Shown: positions 24,229 through 33,424, counted from the first letter of the stretch. The stretch: 64,000 nucleotides of DNA from Jeotgalibacillus haloalkalitolerans (GCF_034427455.1 NZ_JAXQNN010000001.1:682001-746000), one strand, 5' to 3'. Notes: generated by a model from the sequence alone, not told the origin. Made by a program: numbers and translations.

Positions 24229-25539
24229 TTGGAAAAAATCATCGTACGCGGCGGTAACAAGCTGCAAGGTTCAGTCAAAGTAGAAGGTGCTAAAAATGCA
24301 GTTCTTCCAATTTTAGCAGCAGCACTTTTAGCTGGAAAAGGAAAAAGTACTTTACTAGAAGTACCTGCATTATCAGATGTAAAAACAATTAACCAGGTAC
24401 TTACGCATTTAAATGCAGAAGTAGAGTACACAAAAGAAGCAAATAAATTAGTAGTGGATGCAAGCAGAGATCTTGCACCGGAAGCACCATTTGAATATGT
24501 ACGTAAAATGCGTGCATCTGTTCAGGTCATGGGACCACTACTCGCAAGAAATGGTCACGCAAGAGTCGCACTTCCTGGAGGCTGTGCAATCGGTTCACGA
24601 CCAATTGATCTTCACCTGAAAGGGTTCGAAGCGATGGGCGCGGAAGTCACTGTTGGAAATGGATTTATCGAAGCGAAGACAAACGGCCGTCTGAAAGGCG
24701 CAAAAATTTATCTGGACTTCCCAAGTGTAGGTGCCACTGAAAACATCATGGCCGCTGCAACACTTGCAGAAGGCACAACAGTCATTGAAAACTGTGCAAA
24801 AGAGCCTGAAATTGTAGACATGGCGAACTACATGAACAAAATGGGTGCTAAGATCAAAGGCGCAGGAACTGATACAATTCGTATCGAAGGTGTGGAAGAA
24901 CTGCACGGTGCAGAACACACAATCATTCCTGACCGTATCGAAGCCGGCACATTCATGATTGCAGCAGCGATCACAGAAGGCGACGTATTAATCGAAAACG
25001 CAGTACCGGAGCATTCAGCTTCAGTTATCGCGAAGCTAAAAGAAATGGGCGTTACAGTCATCGAGGAAAATGAAGGCGTACGCGTTATTGGAAACGGCAA
25101 CCTGAAGTCGGTAGACATCAAGACAATGCCACATCCGGGCTTCCCGACAGACATGCAATCACAAATGATGGCACTGATGCTGACAGCAAACGGAACAGGC
25201 GTGATCACTGAAACAGTATTCGAAAACCGCTTCATGCACGTCGAAGAATTCCGCCGCATGAATGCAAACGTAAAAATCGAAGGACGTTCAACAATCATGA
25301 ACGGACCAAGCAATCTTCAGGGAGCAGAAGTCGCAGCAACTGACCTGAGAGCAGGCGCAGCGCTGATCCTCGCAGGACTCGTAGCAGATGGCTACACACA
25401 AGTAACAGAACTGAAACACCTTGATCGTGGCTACGTAAACTTCCACGAAAAGCTAGTCGCACTAGGCGCAAACGTAGAACGTGTTCGTGAAGAGACAGAA
25501 GCAAGAGCAGAAGCAGCTGCAACAGCAGTACGCGTATAA
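24229..25539 (+). CDS. murA: UDP-N-acetylglucosamine 1-carboxyvinyltransferase
   Basis: MurA adds enolpyruvate to UDP-GlcNAc, the first committed step of peptidoglycan synthesis. I start at the TTG at 24229 (436 aa), 7 bp after GGAGGGG, because MEKIIVRGG is the conserved MurAA N-terminus; the longer frame from 24148 adds unrelated residues. Cys119 in [11 protein letters not shown] is the active-site residue attacked by fosfomycin. KNAVLP near 22 and [18 protein letters not shown] near 370 are typical. A strong terminator follows. Confidence 0.96.
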   Translation: MEKIIVRGGNKLQGSVKVEGAKNAVLPILAAALLAGKGKSTLLEVPALSDVKTINQVLTHLNAEVEYTKEANKLVVDASRDLAPEAPFEYVRKMRASVQVMGPLLARNGHARVALPGGCAIGSRPIDLHLKGFEAMGAEVTVGNGFIEAKTNGRLKGAKIYLDFPSVGATENIMAAATLAEGTTVIENCAKEPEIVDMANYMNKMGAKIKGAGTDTIRIEGVEELHGAEHTIIPDRIEAGTFMIAAAITEGDVLIENAVPEHSASVIAKLKEMGVTVIEENEGVRVIGNGNLKSVDIKTMPHPGFPTDMQSQMMALMLTANGTGVITETVFENRFMHVEEFRRMNANVKIEGRSTIMNGPSNLQGAEVAATDLRAGAALILAGLVADGYTQVTELKHLDRGYVNFHEKLVALGANVERVREETEARAEAAATAVRV

Positions 25540-25603
25540 TTTTACTGAACTCATACTTCTTATTCTTATACATCACGATATTCTAACTAATTATACGTAT
25601 ATC

Positions 25604-25645
25604 AGCAGTATACACACGCGAGGGCGTGGGTATACTGCTTTTTTA
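25604..25645 (+). terminator. terminator after murA
   Basis: AGCAGTATAC (25604-25613) pairs with GTATACTGCT (25630-25639), extended by CACGC/GCGTG, and leads into a T-run. Confidence 0.92.
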
Positions 25646-25686
25646 TTTTGGGGTGCTTAGCTTTGTTACAGGTATGGGGGGCGGGG

Positions 25687-25880
25687 CGCGATTTCGCTCA
25701 CCTTTTGAGATATATCTATCACCTTTATTGTTAATTCCATCACCAAATTGATTATTCTGCCTGCGGCCAAATATGACTGTTTATATCTATCAGCAATGGC
25801 GATAATTCCATCACCTTTTACATTAATTCCTACACCAATAATCTTTTTCGACCATGCCCTCTTCATGCACTTAAAGAAAC
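25687..25880 (-). repeat. 21-bp-period AGGTGAT array, locus 2
   Basis: Read on the minus strand, the header GTGCATGAAGAGGGCATGG is followed by modules such as TGGTGTAGGAAT, AGGTGATGGAAT, TGCTGATAGATA, TGGTGATGGAAT, AGGTGATAGATA and AGGTGAGCGAAA, most at 21-bp steps. A 66-codon frame through it lacks any ribosome-binding site and is not called. Confidence 0.75.
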
Positions 25881-25959
25881 CTGCTCTCTTAAAAACAAAA
25901 GTCTAACGCAGCTGCCTTATTCATATACTTCCCCATAACCTATGTCTGGAGGGGTGAAA

Positions 25960-26952
25960 ATGCACCAGCGGCTTAAGCTGTTTTTGTTGTTTGCAGGATA
26001 TTTTGTACTATTACTCGCGATTCCGGCGTTCATTGTTGCGCCAAAAGAGGAGCAGAGAACCCCTTTGCCTGATAAGGAGGAGCCTGCTGAGCAGGTAGAA
26101 GAGTCTGAAGCCCATTTGACTGTACCGGTCATGCGGCAGGCCAGTGGTGAGATTGAGACCGTTGATCTTGAGGAGTATGTGTCAGGTGTTGTGGCGAGTG
26201 AGATGCCTGCTTCTTTTGAAAAGGAGGCATTGAAAGCACAGGCGCTTGCTGCACGGACGTATGTGACGAAGTTTTTATCGCATAGCGGGGAAGAGCCCAT
26301 CACGGATTCCACGACCCATCAGGTATATAAAAATAAAGAGGAATTGAAGGAAATCTGGAAAGACGACTATACATGGAAAATCAAAGCGATCGATGAAGCG
26401 GTAAATGAAACGAAAGGTGAAATTTTAACCTATGAAGGACAGCCAATTACTGCTGCATTCTTTTCAACAAGTAATGGATGGACTGAAAACGCGAGGGATT
26501 ACTGGGAAGAGGATGTACCTTATTTAGCATCAGTTGAAAGTAAATGGGATGAGCAGGCAGCGCCGGGATTTTATCACGAAAAGAAAATACCGGTCAGTGA
26601 ATTTGAAGAAAAGCTCGGGATCAGTCTGTCAGCGGGTGAACAGGGCAGCATTCTTGAACGTACACCGGGGAACAGAATTAAATCGGTTGAGATTGCAGGA
26701 AAAACATTTAGCGGAAGAGAGATCCGGGAAACGCTTGATCTGCGCTCCACAGACTTTGAATGGGTGCTGCAAGGTGATGAAGTGGTCATTAAAACAAAAG
26801 GCTTCGGTCATGGCGTCGGGATGAGTCAATACGGAGCCAACGGAATGGCGCTCGCCGGCAGCAGCTACAAGGAAATTGTCCATCATTATTTTAGCGGTGT
26901 GGAGATCACATCTATTGATGAGGCTGTGCCGGCATTGGTGGTTAGAAGATAA
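25960..26952 (+). CDS. spoIID: stage II sporulation protein D, peptidoglycan lytic transglycosylase
   Basis: SpoIID cuts septal glycan during forespore engulfment, working with SpoIIM and SpoIIP. The protein has an N-terminal membrane anchor (about 6-25), then the SpoIID domain with ALKAQALAARTYV near residue 93, FSTSNGWTENARDYW near 168 and GHGVGMSQYGANGMA near 285. I choose the ATG at 25960 (330 aa) because GGAGGGG directly precedes it and overlaps upstream in-frame codons. A terminator follows, so it is transcribed apart from spoIIQ. Confidence 0.93.
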   Translation: MHQRLKLFLLFAGYFVLLLAIPAFIVAPKEEQRTPLPDKEEPAEQVEESEAHLTVPVMRQASGEIETVDLEEYVSGVVASEMPASFEKEALKAQALAARTYVTKFLSHSGEEPITDSTTHQVYKNKEELKEIWKDDYTWKIKAIDEAVNETKGEILTYEGQPITAAFFSTSNGWTENARDYWEEDVPYLASVESKWDEQAAPGFYHEKKIPVSEFEEKLGISLSAGEQGSILERTPGNRIKSVEIAGKTFSGREIRETLDLRSTDFEWVLQGDEVVIKTKGFGHGVGMSQYGANGMALAGSSYKEIVHHYFSGVEITSIDEAVPALVVRR

Positions 26953-26990
26953 AAAAGAAGCATTCCGCGGTGGGCGGGATGCTTCTTTTT
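26951..26990 (+). terminator. terminator after spoIID
   Basis: GAAGCATTCCGC (26957-26968) pairs with GCGGGATGCTTC (26974-26985) and ends in five T residues. The following 160 bp contain a CCCGGGTGTATCG motif like the 13.1-kb repeat but no gene. Confidence 0.9.
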
Positions 26991-27148
26991 GGGGTGATGA
27001 CGACGGTCGGGGTGGCACACACTGCACTCAATGATGCATACAGCGCACTCAACCCGGGTGTATCGCGCAGTCGCGGGCCACAACACCGACGTCAAATGCC
27101 ATCATACGTCGGTCAGCGCCACTAGCACTAACCTCAGCCATACAACCA

Positions 27149-27583
27149 TCAAACCTGAAAATAACCCTCGACCCTCACAAACAACTTCCTCAAACCGCTG
27201 TCTCTTTTAACAAAATAAAATCGCTGGACTACCAGATATACGATCAAGACACCGATGACATCTTTTACAGCGTCTATCATTGTCGCTGAGCGGTAGGGAA
27301 CGAATGCCTGATGGATTTCATCTGTGAAGCCGTAGAACGCTGCAAACACGGCAGCAAGTGTATGTGTGGCGACGTTCAGCTTGCCGTGGACAAGCAGCGC
27401 CGCAATAAATAAGAAATGAAGGATGCCAAATTCAATTAAGTGGAGAGATTCTTTTAAAAAACGGTCAAACGTTCCTGACGGCAGCTCGATGACTGCATCG
27501 TGCGGCAGACTTGAAAGCACCCAGATCAGAATCATATATATAAAAGGCAAAGTGGTAATGAACAGTTTAAGCCATTTGATCAT
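27149..27583 (-). CDS. VanZ-family membrane protein (YwnJ-like)
   Basis: The 144-aa protein has four membrane helices and the VanZ signature: HLIEFGILHFLFIAAL near residue 47 and FTDEIHQAFVPYRSATMIDA near 86. VanZ in enterococci gives low-level teicoplanin resistance by an unknown route; most homologues are uncharacterised. It is convergent with spoIID and divergent from spoIIQ, matching ywnJ next to spoIIQ in B. subtilis. An AAAGGA site precedes its ATG. Confidence 0.85.
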   Translation of the reverse strand: MIKWLKLFITTLPFIYMILIWVLSSLPHDAVIELPSGTFDRFLKESLHLIEFGILHFLFIAALLVHGKLNVATHTLAAVFAAFYGFTDEIHQAFVPYRSATMIDAVKDVIGVLIVYLVVQRFYFVKRDSGLRKLFVRVEGYFQV

Positions 27584-27713
27584 GCATCAGAATCCTTTCC
27601 GAGACTTGTACTATTTGGGATTGTATCACGCAGCACACAAGTCTGAAGAAAAAAATTGTGACAATGTATAGAATTTCCTCTAAGCGTTCAGAATGATTGC
27701 TGAGGTGATGAAA

Positions 27714-28394
27714 ATGATTAAGGGAGACAAAAATCAATCTACCCTGTCAGAAAGCTTTAAGAAGTTTTTCAAAAAACGCTGGGCAGTACCTGCAGTATAT
27801 CTGGGATGTGCGGCGCTCGCGGTTGGAGCTGTATTCTTTATACAGGACCAAAAAGGTACAGATGTTGCAGAACAGTCAACTGAAAGTGAATACGTCTATC
27901 AGGAAGAAGCCCCGGACTATACTTATGGCCCAACAGACACAGCTGAAGTCAATCAGTCTGCAGAAAAAATGAGTCTGCCGGTCACAAATCAGGATGCGGT
28001 CTCCGTGCATAAAGCCTTTTATGACCAGACAGCAGACGCAAGTGAGCAGCAGGAAGCACTCATCGTTGTGAATCAGACGTACTATCCAAACCTTGGTGTA
28101 GACCTGGTACAGGATGGTGAGCCATTTGAAGTAACTGCCGCAATGAGCGGAACAGTTACACTTGTTGAAGAGGATCCATTCATCGGAAATGCAGTAGAAA
28201 TCGAGCACGACGGCTATGTTACACGCTATCAGGCAATCGAGGATATCGCAGTTGCTGAAGGTGAGGAAGTCAGACAGGGACAGGTCATTGCCCAATCCGG
28301 TGTCAGTGAATTAAACCCTGAAGCAGGACTTCATGTACACTTTGAAGTACTAAAAGACGGTCAGGCAATCGACCCGATGTCAATTACGGAATAA
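27714..28394 (+). CDS. spoIIQ: stage II sporulation protein Q, forespore membrane protein
   Basis: SpoIIQ in the forespore membrane pairs with SpoIIIAH across the intermembrane space, holding the engulfing membranes and forming the feeding channel. The protein has a cytoplasmic basic start, one membrane helix (about 27-45) and a LytM/M23-like domain (about 115-222). The usual first metal ligand His is Asn in YYPNLGVDL, while the later HVHFEV is kept, so it is likely catalytically dead, as in B. subtilis. I use the ATG at 27714 (226 aa) behind GAGGTGAT; upstream frame codons overlap that site. Confidence 0.88.
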   Translation: MIKGDKNQSTLSESFKKFFKKRWAVPAVYLGCAALAVGAVFFIQDQKGTDVAEQSTESEYVYQEEAPDYTYGPTDTAEVNQSAEKMSLPVTNQDAVSVHKAFYDQTADASEQQEALIVVNQTYYPNLGVDLVQDGEPFEVTAAMSGTVTLVEEDPFIGNAVEIEHDGYVTRYQAIEDIAVAEGEEVRQGQVIAQSGVSELNPEAGLHVHFEVLKDGQAIDPMSITE

Positions 28395-28457
28395 TAGGTA
28401 TATCTTAACCGCCTGCCGGCATATAATGCACAAACGGACCCACAGGAGGCCGGCACC

Positions 28458-28721
28458 GTGCATGAGTATATCAGAGAGAGAACAATCTCGGCTGGCAGGC
28501 ACATCGTAGAGACAGAAGAAACGGTCCGCTCTATCGCAAAAATATTTGGGGTATCTAAAAGCACAGTGCATAAAGACTTAACCGAGCGCCTGCCGAAACT
28601 GGATCCTGCGCTCGCAGACGAAGTAAAAACGATTCTTCATTATCATAAAGCGATTCGACACCTAAGGGGCGGAGAAGCCACAAAAGCCAAATACGAAAAG
28701 CAGCAGCACTTATCCAATTGA
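28458..28721 (+). CDS. spoIIID: sporulation transcriptional regulator SpoIIID
   Basis: SpoIIID is a DNA-binding regulator that switches genes on and off in the mother cell between sigma-E and sigma-K. The 87-aa protein starts MHEYIRERTI at a GTG codon and contains the family's FGVSKSTVHKDLTERLP helix-turn-helix and YHKAIRHLRGGEATKAKY. AGGAGG lies 9 bp before the GTG. The ATG four bases downstream is out of frame. It follows spoIIQ by 63 bp and ends in a strong terminator. Confidence 0.97.
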   Translation: MHEYIRERTISAGRHIVETEETVRSIAKIFGVSKSTVHKDLTERLPKLDPALADEVKTILHYHKAIRHLRGGEATKAKYEKQQHLSN

Positions 28722-28773
28722 AAAAGAGGAGGCCGTGAATCAAACGTTTGTTTGGTTCATGACCTCCTCTTTT
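28721..28773 (+). terminator. terminator after spoIIID
   Basis: AAAAGAGGAGG pairs with CCTCCTCTTTT across an internal CAAAC/GTTTG stem, ending in T residues. Confidence 0.9.
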
Positions 28774-28808
28774 AGTTGTGGTAATATATACTTATTGGAC
28801 TTTGGAGT

Positions 28809-28835
28809 GTAGAAGCGGGGCTGTCCCGGATCTAC
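28809..28835 (+). other. two-tier hairpin in the long mbl leader
   Basis: GTAGA/TCTAC and CGGG/CCCG stems with a symmetric 2-nt internal loop and a GCTGT apex lie 175 bp before mbl. There is no T-tract. The remaining leader to 29010 shows only an AAGGGAG ribosome-binding site. Confidence 0.4.
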
Positions 28836-29010
28836 TAACATAAACAACTGACGATCCTTCAAAAGGAAAACGGTACATACTTTGCGTTATTTCTCAAAAA
28901 TGATCCGTTAGAACCGATATAAGGTAAGGATAATAAGAGGAGCCAGAGACCTCCATTTTAGCTATACAAATTCAACCATTAACAGTAACTGAAGGGAGTC
29001 AAATAAGAAG

Positions 29011-30012
29011 ATGTTTTCAAAAGATATAGGAATTGACCTCGGAACAGCGAACCTGCTGATCCATGTAAAAGGTAAAGGAATCGTACTGAATGAACCGTCT
29101 GTAGTGGCCATTGATAAAAACACAAACCGTGTACTTGCAGTGGGTGAGGAAGCGCGCAATATGGTCGGCAGAACGCCTGGCAATATCGTGGCGATCCGTC
29201 CGCTAAAAGACGGTGTAATCGCTGATTTTGACGTAACAGAAGCGATGCTGAAGCACTTTATTAACAAATTAAATCTAAGAGGCTTAATGTCTAAGCCACG
29301 CATTCTGATCTGCTGCCCAACGAATATCACAAGCGTTGAGCAAAAAGCAATCCGTGAAGCTGCTGAGAAGAGCGGCGGCAAACGTATTTTCCTTGAAGAG
29401 GAGCCAAAAGTTGCTGCGATCGGTGCTGGCATGGATATTTTCCAGCCAAGCGGCAATATGGTTGTCGATATCGGCGGCGGAACAACTGATGTAGCGGTTC
29501 TTTCAATGGGTGATATTGTAACGTCCCAGTCAATCAAAATGGCCGGTGACCAGTTTGACGCAGATATTTTAAACTATGTGAAAAAAGAGTATAAGCTGTT
29601 GATCGGTGAGCGTACGGCAGAAGCAATTAAGCTGAGCATCGCAACTGTATTTCCTGACTCACGTGATGAAGAAATGGAAATTCGCGGCCGTGATATGGTC
29701 AGTGGTCTTCCACGTACCATTACAATTAAATCAGCAGAGGTGGAAAGAGCACTGCGTGAATCAGTGGCAGTCATTGTACAGGCAGCTAAAAACGTGCTTG
29801 AAAAAACACCGCCTGAACTATCAGCTGACATTATTGACCGCGGTGTGATCTTAACAGGCGGCGGCGCGCTGCTGCACGGAATTGATCTCCTGCTGGCTGA
29901 AGAACTCAAAGTCCCTGTCTTTGTTGCAGAAAATCCAATGGATTGTGTAGCAATCGGAACAGGCGTCATGCTTGAGAATATTGATAAAATTCCTCAGAGT
30001 AAACTGGGATAA
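29011..30012 (+). CDS. mbl: MreB-like cytoskeletal protein Mbl
   Basis: Mbl forms membrane-bound filaments that guide lateral cell-wall synthesis in rods. At 333 aa it has the actin-fold phosphate loops GIDLGTANLLIHVKGKG at the N-terminus and VVDIGGGTTDVAVLSMG near 150, and the adenosine loop GVILTGGGALLHGID near 286. Length, sequence and position after spoIIID and before flhO favour Mbl over MreB. An AAGGGAG site precedes the ATG. Confidence 0.95.
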   Translation: MFSKDIGIDLGTANLLIHVKGKGIVLNEPSVVAIDKNTNRVLAVGEEARNMVGRTPGNIVAIRPLKDGVIADFDVTEAMLKHFINKLNLRGLMSKPRILICCPTNITSVEQKAIREAAEKSGGKRIFLEEEPKVAAIGAGMDIFQPSGNMVVDIGGGTTDVAVLSMGDIVTSQSIKMAGDQFDADILNYVKKEYKLLIGERTAEAIKLSIATVFPDSRDEEMEIRGRDMVSGLPRTITIKSAEVERALRESVAVIVQAAKNVLEKTPPELSADIIDRGVILTGGGALLHGIDLLLAEELKVPVFVAENPMDCVAIGTGVMLENIDKIPQSKLG

Positions 30013-30130
30013 TGGACTTTAGGAGATTACTTCTGACAATGTCGAAAGAAGGAATCTCCTGAAAATTCCTCCGTCCTATGCAGAAACTTGTTATAATAAG
30101 TCACGGGTAAAAAATGACGAGGTGAAAACG

Positions 30131-30970
30131 ATGTTTAGAGGCTTTTACACAGTTGCAACCGGAATGCTTGCACAGCAGAGAAAAACCGAAATGCTGACAA
30201 ATAATATGTCTAATGTGAATACACCTGGCTTCAAGGCGGACCAGGCTTCGATGAGAGCATTTCCTGAAATGTTGCTTTCAAGTCTTGGAGACTCCAGAGT
30301 TCCGACAGAAAACGGGATGTCAACCACCAGAATGACACCAGTCGGCGGCTTGAACACGGGTGTATATATGCAGGAAGCAGTGCCTTTATTTACACAGGGA
30401 GATCTGCGAGAAACAGGACTCTCCACTGACCTTGCCATTTTACAGGGAGATTTGCCGATAAATGAAGAAACCGGTATACCAGGCGCTCTCTTTTTTACCC
30501 TGGAGCATGAAGACGGTACAGACCGCTACACAAGAAACGGAAACTTTGCACTTGATGCAGACGGCTTTTTAACCACACCTGCAGGTCATTACGTGCTGGA
30601 CGAAAACGGTGCGAGAATTGAGCTTGAAAATGACCGTTTTGAAGTAACAGATGGTGGTCAGGTCATTCAAAATGGTGCGAACATTGCAAGAATCGGCATC
30701 GCCTATTCAGATGATCCGCGTGCCCTCGTAAAAGAAGGCGATGAATTGTACAGAGCTCCTGATGGAACTGTATTCGACAGCGCTTATAACGTAGCGGATG
30801 CAGGCTTTTCAATTAATCAGGGCTCCCTTGAACGGTCAAATGTAGACAGTGCAAGAACGATGACTGATTTGATGGCTTCCTACCGTTCGTTTGAAGCGAA
30901 CCAGAAAGTCCTTCAGGCATATGACCGGAGCATGGAAAAAGCAGTGAACGAAGTCGGCAGGCTGAACTAA
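30131..30970 (+). CDS. flhO: flagellar basal-body rod/hook-family protein FlhO
   Basis: FlhO belongs to the FlgG/FlgF rod-hook family. The 279-aa protein has the N-terminal MLTNNMSNVNTPGFKADQ and the C-terminal SNVDSARTMTDLMASYRSFE motifs that pack into the rod. I start at the ATG at 30131 behind GAGGTG rather than the GTG at 30122 that is part of that site. It is followed 13 bp later by flhP. No other flagellar genes are in the window, as in B. subtilis. Confidence 0.92.
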   Translation: MFRGFYTVATGMLAQQRKTEMLTNNMSNVNTPGFKADQASMRAFPEMLLSSLGDSRVPTENGMSTTRMTPVGGLNTGVYMQEAVPLFTQGDLRETGLSTDLAILQGDLPINEETGIPGALFFTLEHEDGTDRYTRNGNFALDADGFLTTPAGHYVLDENGARIELENDRFEVTDGGQVIQNGANIARIGIAYSDDPRALVKEGDELYRAPDGTVFDSAYNVADAGFSINQGSLERSNVDSARTMTDLMASYRSFEANQKVLQAYDRSMEKAVNEVGRLN

Positions 30971-30983
30971 AGGGGGCTAATCA

Positions 30984-31820
30984 ATGATCCGCAATATGGT
31001 GACTGCAACAAACACAATGAATCAGCTGCAGCAGCAGCTTGATCTGATTTCAAATAATATTGCCAACTCAGCAACAACCGGCTATAAACAGACAACCGCG
31101 AACTTTAACTCGCTGCTTCATCAGCAGGTACAGAATCAGCGGGATGATCAGGCACCGCGCATGACACCGGATGGTCTGAGACTTGGGAACGGTGCAAGAA
31201 TCTCACAGTCACAGCTGGTAGGAACGCAAGGGTCTTTGCAGCGTACTGAAAGAGATCTTGATTTTGCTTTTAGCACTGAAAATCAATACTTTAAAGTACT
31301 CGTCCAATCTCCTGATGGCACTTCTGAACAAAACTTCACGCGCGCCGGCGGATTTTATCTGACACCGGTCAACGATGATGAAGTGATGCTTGTAGATGCA
31401 CAGGGCAACGGCATTTTAAATCAAAATGACGAACTGATCATGCTTGATGGGCCGGTTGACAGCATTCAGCTGCAGGATAACGGGACACTGCTTGTCGAAT
31501 CAGGCGGCGTTCAGCAGGCTGTAGAGCTTGGCATCGTTGATATCCAGCGCCCCCAGCTGTTGGACCGTGTCTCAAGCGTCTATCTGGGCATTCCTGATAA
31601 CCTTGCTGAGCTTGGCGTTGAACCAGGCGAACTGATGGTACAGATGGAAGGCGGACTCAGACAGAACATTGGGCTTGAACAGGGTGCCCTTGAACAATCA
31701 AATGTAGATTTATCAAAAGCATTTACTGAACTGATTGAAGTTCAGAGAAATTACCAATTTCATTCAAGAGCCGTATCAATCTCTGATCAGATGTCCGGTC
31801 TTGTAAACGGATTGCGTTAA
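30984..31820 (+). CDS. flhP: flagellar basal-body rod/hook-family protein FlhP
   Basis: The 278-aa protein is a second FlgG-family rod component with ISNNIANSATTGYKQTT near residue 21 and SNVDLSKAFTELIEVQRNYQ near 246. It probably stacks with FlhO in the distal rod. AAAGGGGG lies before the start and only 13 bp separate it from flhO, so they share a transcript. Confidence 0.92.
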   Translation: MIRNMVTATNTMNQLQQQLDLISNNIANSATTGYKQTTANFNSLLHQQVQNQRDDQAPRMTPDGLRLGNGARISQSQLVGTQGSLQRTERDLDFAFSTENQYFKVLVQSPDGTSEQNFTRAGGFYLTPVNDDEVMLVDAQGNGILNQNDELIMLDGPVDSIQLQDNGTLLVESGGVQQAVELGIVDIQRPQLLDRVSSVYLGIPDNLAELGVEPGELMVQMEGGLRQNIGLEQGALEQSNVDLSKAFTELIEVQRNYQFHSRAVSISDQMSGLVNGLR

Positions 31821-31835
31821 AGGAGTTATCGAAAT

Positions 31836-32090
31836 ATGTCTGAAACACGTTCAGAAAAAAAACAAAAGCCGGAAGAGCAGGAGAAGACTTCTAGAACGCC
31901 AAGATGGGTGCAGGTACGCCTGTTTCCAATACTCATCAGAGTGTTATTAATTGTGCTGCTTGCAGGCCTCAGCCTTGTTGTCGGTCTGATGGTCGGTTAC
32001 GGTGTCATCGGAGACGGCTCTCCACAGGATGCCCTAAAACCTGAAACATGGACACATATTATTGATCTTGTCACACAAGATACAGAATAG
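31836..32090 (+). CDS. EpuA-family single-pass membrane protein
   Basis: The 84-aa protein has a charged N-terminus of about 22 residues, then [20 protein letters not shown] leading into one membrane helix (about 30-55) with [13 protein letters not shown] and a TWTHIIDLV tail. This is the EpuA-type family sometimes annotated as DNA-directed RNA polymerase subunit beta; that label comes from the family name, not from shown polymerase activity. It lies 15 bp after flhP and 14 bp before fabZ, probably in one transcript. Confidence 0.75.
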   Translation: MSETRSEKKQKPEEQEKTSRTPRWVQVRLFPILIRVLLIVLLAGLSLVVGLMVGYGVIGDGSPQDALKPETWTHIIDLVTQDTE

Positions 32091-32104
32091 CAGGAGGTTT
32101 TTTG

Positions 32105-32527
32105 ATGTTAGATACTCAGCAGATTAAAGAAATTATCCCACACCGCTACCCATTTTTATTAATTGATAAAGTAGTGGAAATCGAAGAAGGCAAACGTGCA
32201 GTTGCCATTAAAAATGTCACTGCAAACGAAGAATTTTTCAACGGACATTTCCCGGATTACCCGGTCATGCCAGGCGTTCTCATTGTAGAAGCACTCGCAC
32301 AGACTGGCGCCGTTGCCATGCTCAAACAGGAAGATTACAGAGGCAAGCTTGCTTTCTTCACAGGCATCGACAACTGCCGCTTCAAACGCCAGGTCAAGCC
32401 TGGTGACCAGCTCCGCCTCGAAGTCGAAATCGTCCGCATCAAAGGGCCGATCGGCAAAGGAAAAGCGACAGCAACTGTAGATGGTGAAGTGGCTTGTGAA
32501 ACGGAGATTATGTTTGCTATTAAGTAG
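32105..32527 (+). CDS. fabZ: 3-hydroxyacyl-ACP dehydratase
   Basis: FabZ dehydrates 3-hydroxyacyl-ACP to enoyl-ACP in fatty-acid elongation. The 140-aa hot-dog protein has [14 protein letters not shown] near residue 10 and the catalytic His/Glu motif [20 protein letters not shown] near 48-67. I start at the ATG at 32105, 7 bp after AGGAGG; a TTG three bases earlier is an alternative. Three tandem repeats follow in place of a simple terminator. Confidence 0.96.
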   Translation: MLDTQQIKEIIPHRYPFLLIDKVVEIEEGKRAVAIKNVTANEEFFNGHFPDYPVMPGVLIVEALAQTGAVAMLKQEDYRGKLAFFTGIDNCRFKRQVKPGDQLRLEVEIVRIKGPIGKGKATATVDGEVACETEIMFAIK

Positions 32528-32876
32528 AAAAGCGTAAGGCGCTCGGTAAGCTCCGACAGGCATAAGACGCGGAGCGGAAAACGGGCGTTTTTCCCGTTTA
32601 CCGATGCGTGGCTTATGACCCGAGGAGCTAGCGCCTGAAGCTGGACAAAGTAGAAAAGCGTAAGCGACTTGAACAGCCCCGACAGGCATAAGACGCGGAG
32701 CGGAAAACGGGTGTTTTTTCCGTTTACCGATGCGTGGCTTATGACCCGAGGAGCTAGCGCCTGGAGCTGGACAACATAGAAAAGCGTAAGGCGCTCGTTT
32801 CGCTCCAAACGGCATAAGCCATGGAGCGGGAAACGGGTGCTTTTTCATGTTTACCGTTTCTGAATCTGGACAATAT
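32525..32876. repeat. triple tandem copy of a 120-125-bp hairpin-rich intergenic repeat
   Basis: Units begin at 32525, 32651 and 32771 with TAGAAAAGCGTAAG. Units 1 and 2 include GCATAAGACGCGGAGCGG, AAACGGG...CCCGTTT and GCTTATGACCCGAGGAGC, which form long self-complementary stems; the third is diverged. Such GAAAAGCG...GCATAAGACG elements are familiar in Bacillales. A 242-codon reverse frame through them is an artefact. No gene is seen from 32528 to 33054. Confidence 0.8.
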
Positions 32877-33054
32877 AAAAAGCACAAGCCTTTACAAAAA
32901 GTAAGACCGGTATAAAAACTTTATGTATATTAAAAGCACACTCAGTGAAGCGCAGCGAAACGATTATTTTAACTCCATACATATTTCATCCCTCTCCGGG
33001 GAAACTATCGACAGACCGTGATTGGTCATCCCATAAAAAAAGGAGAGGAAATAA

Positions 33055-33372
33055 ATGAACAAATACATCAAAATGACTGCCGGCTCACTGCTTGCAGCAG
33101 CACTTATGGTTGGCTGTAACGTAGATGACGGCATGACTGGAGACAACAACGACGGTGCTTTAGAAAACCCGATGAACGACAATCGTGACAACAACGCAAA
33201 TGATAACAACAACCGCGTTGACGATGACTGGGGTATGGACGGCGACCGTAACAATGACCGTAACAACGGCAACAATGATAATAACGGTATGATGGGCGAT
33301 GACAACAACAACCGTGAAGATATCATTGAAGATGAAGTTGACCGCGAAGATCGCGACAGAAACGACGAATAA
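33055..33372 (+). CDS. small Asn/Asp-rich lipoprotein
   Basis: The 105-aa protein has a lipoprotein signal ending LMVGC (Cys21). The mature part is almost entirely Asp, Asn, Arg, Gly and Met, with recurring DNNN/DRNN strings and an acidic DEVDREDRDRNDE end. It should be a disordered, very acidic surface lipoprotein. I do not recognise a family; resemblance to other low-complexity lipoproteins would be compositional only. A GGAGAGG site precedes the ATG and a terminator follows, so it is a monocistronic gene. Confidence 0.8.
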   Translation: MNKYIKMTAGSLLAAALMVGCNVDDGMTGDNNDGALENPMNDNRDNNANDNNNRVDDDWGMDGDRNNDRNNGNNDNNGMMGDDNNNREDIIEDEVDREDRDRNDE

Positions 33373-33373
33373 T

Positions 33374-33424
33374 AAAAAAGACTGTTCGCACGCTGCTTAG
33401 ACAGGCGGGTGAACAGTCTTTTTT
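33374..33424 (+). terminator. terminator after the small lipoprotein gene
   Basis: AAAAAAGACTGTTC pairs with GAACAGTCTTTTTT around a 23-nt loop. The symmetric A/T tracts make it usable from both sides; ywpF converges from the right. Confidence 0.9.

Noticed and set aside
25666-25866. 66-codon minus frame with recurring KGDGI-like residues
   Set aside because: The recurrence comes from the 21-bp modules (seven codons each). No ribosome-binding site exists and the other arrays contain stops in this frame.
32159-32887. 242-codon minus-strand frame
   Set aside because: It runs antisense through fabZ and the three tandem repeats; its translated repeats simply mirror the DNA repeats, and there is no ribosome-binding site.
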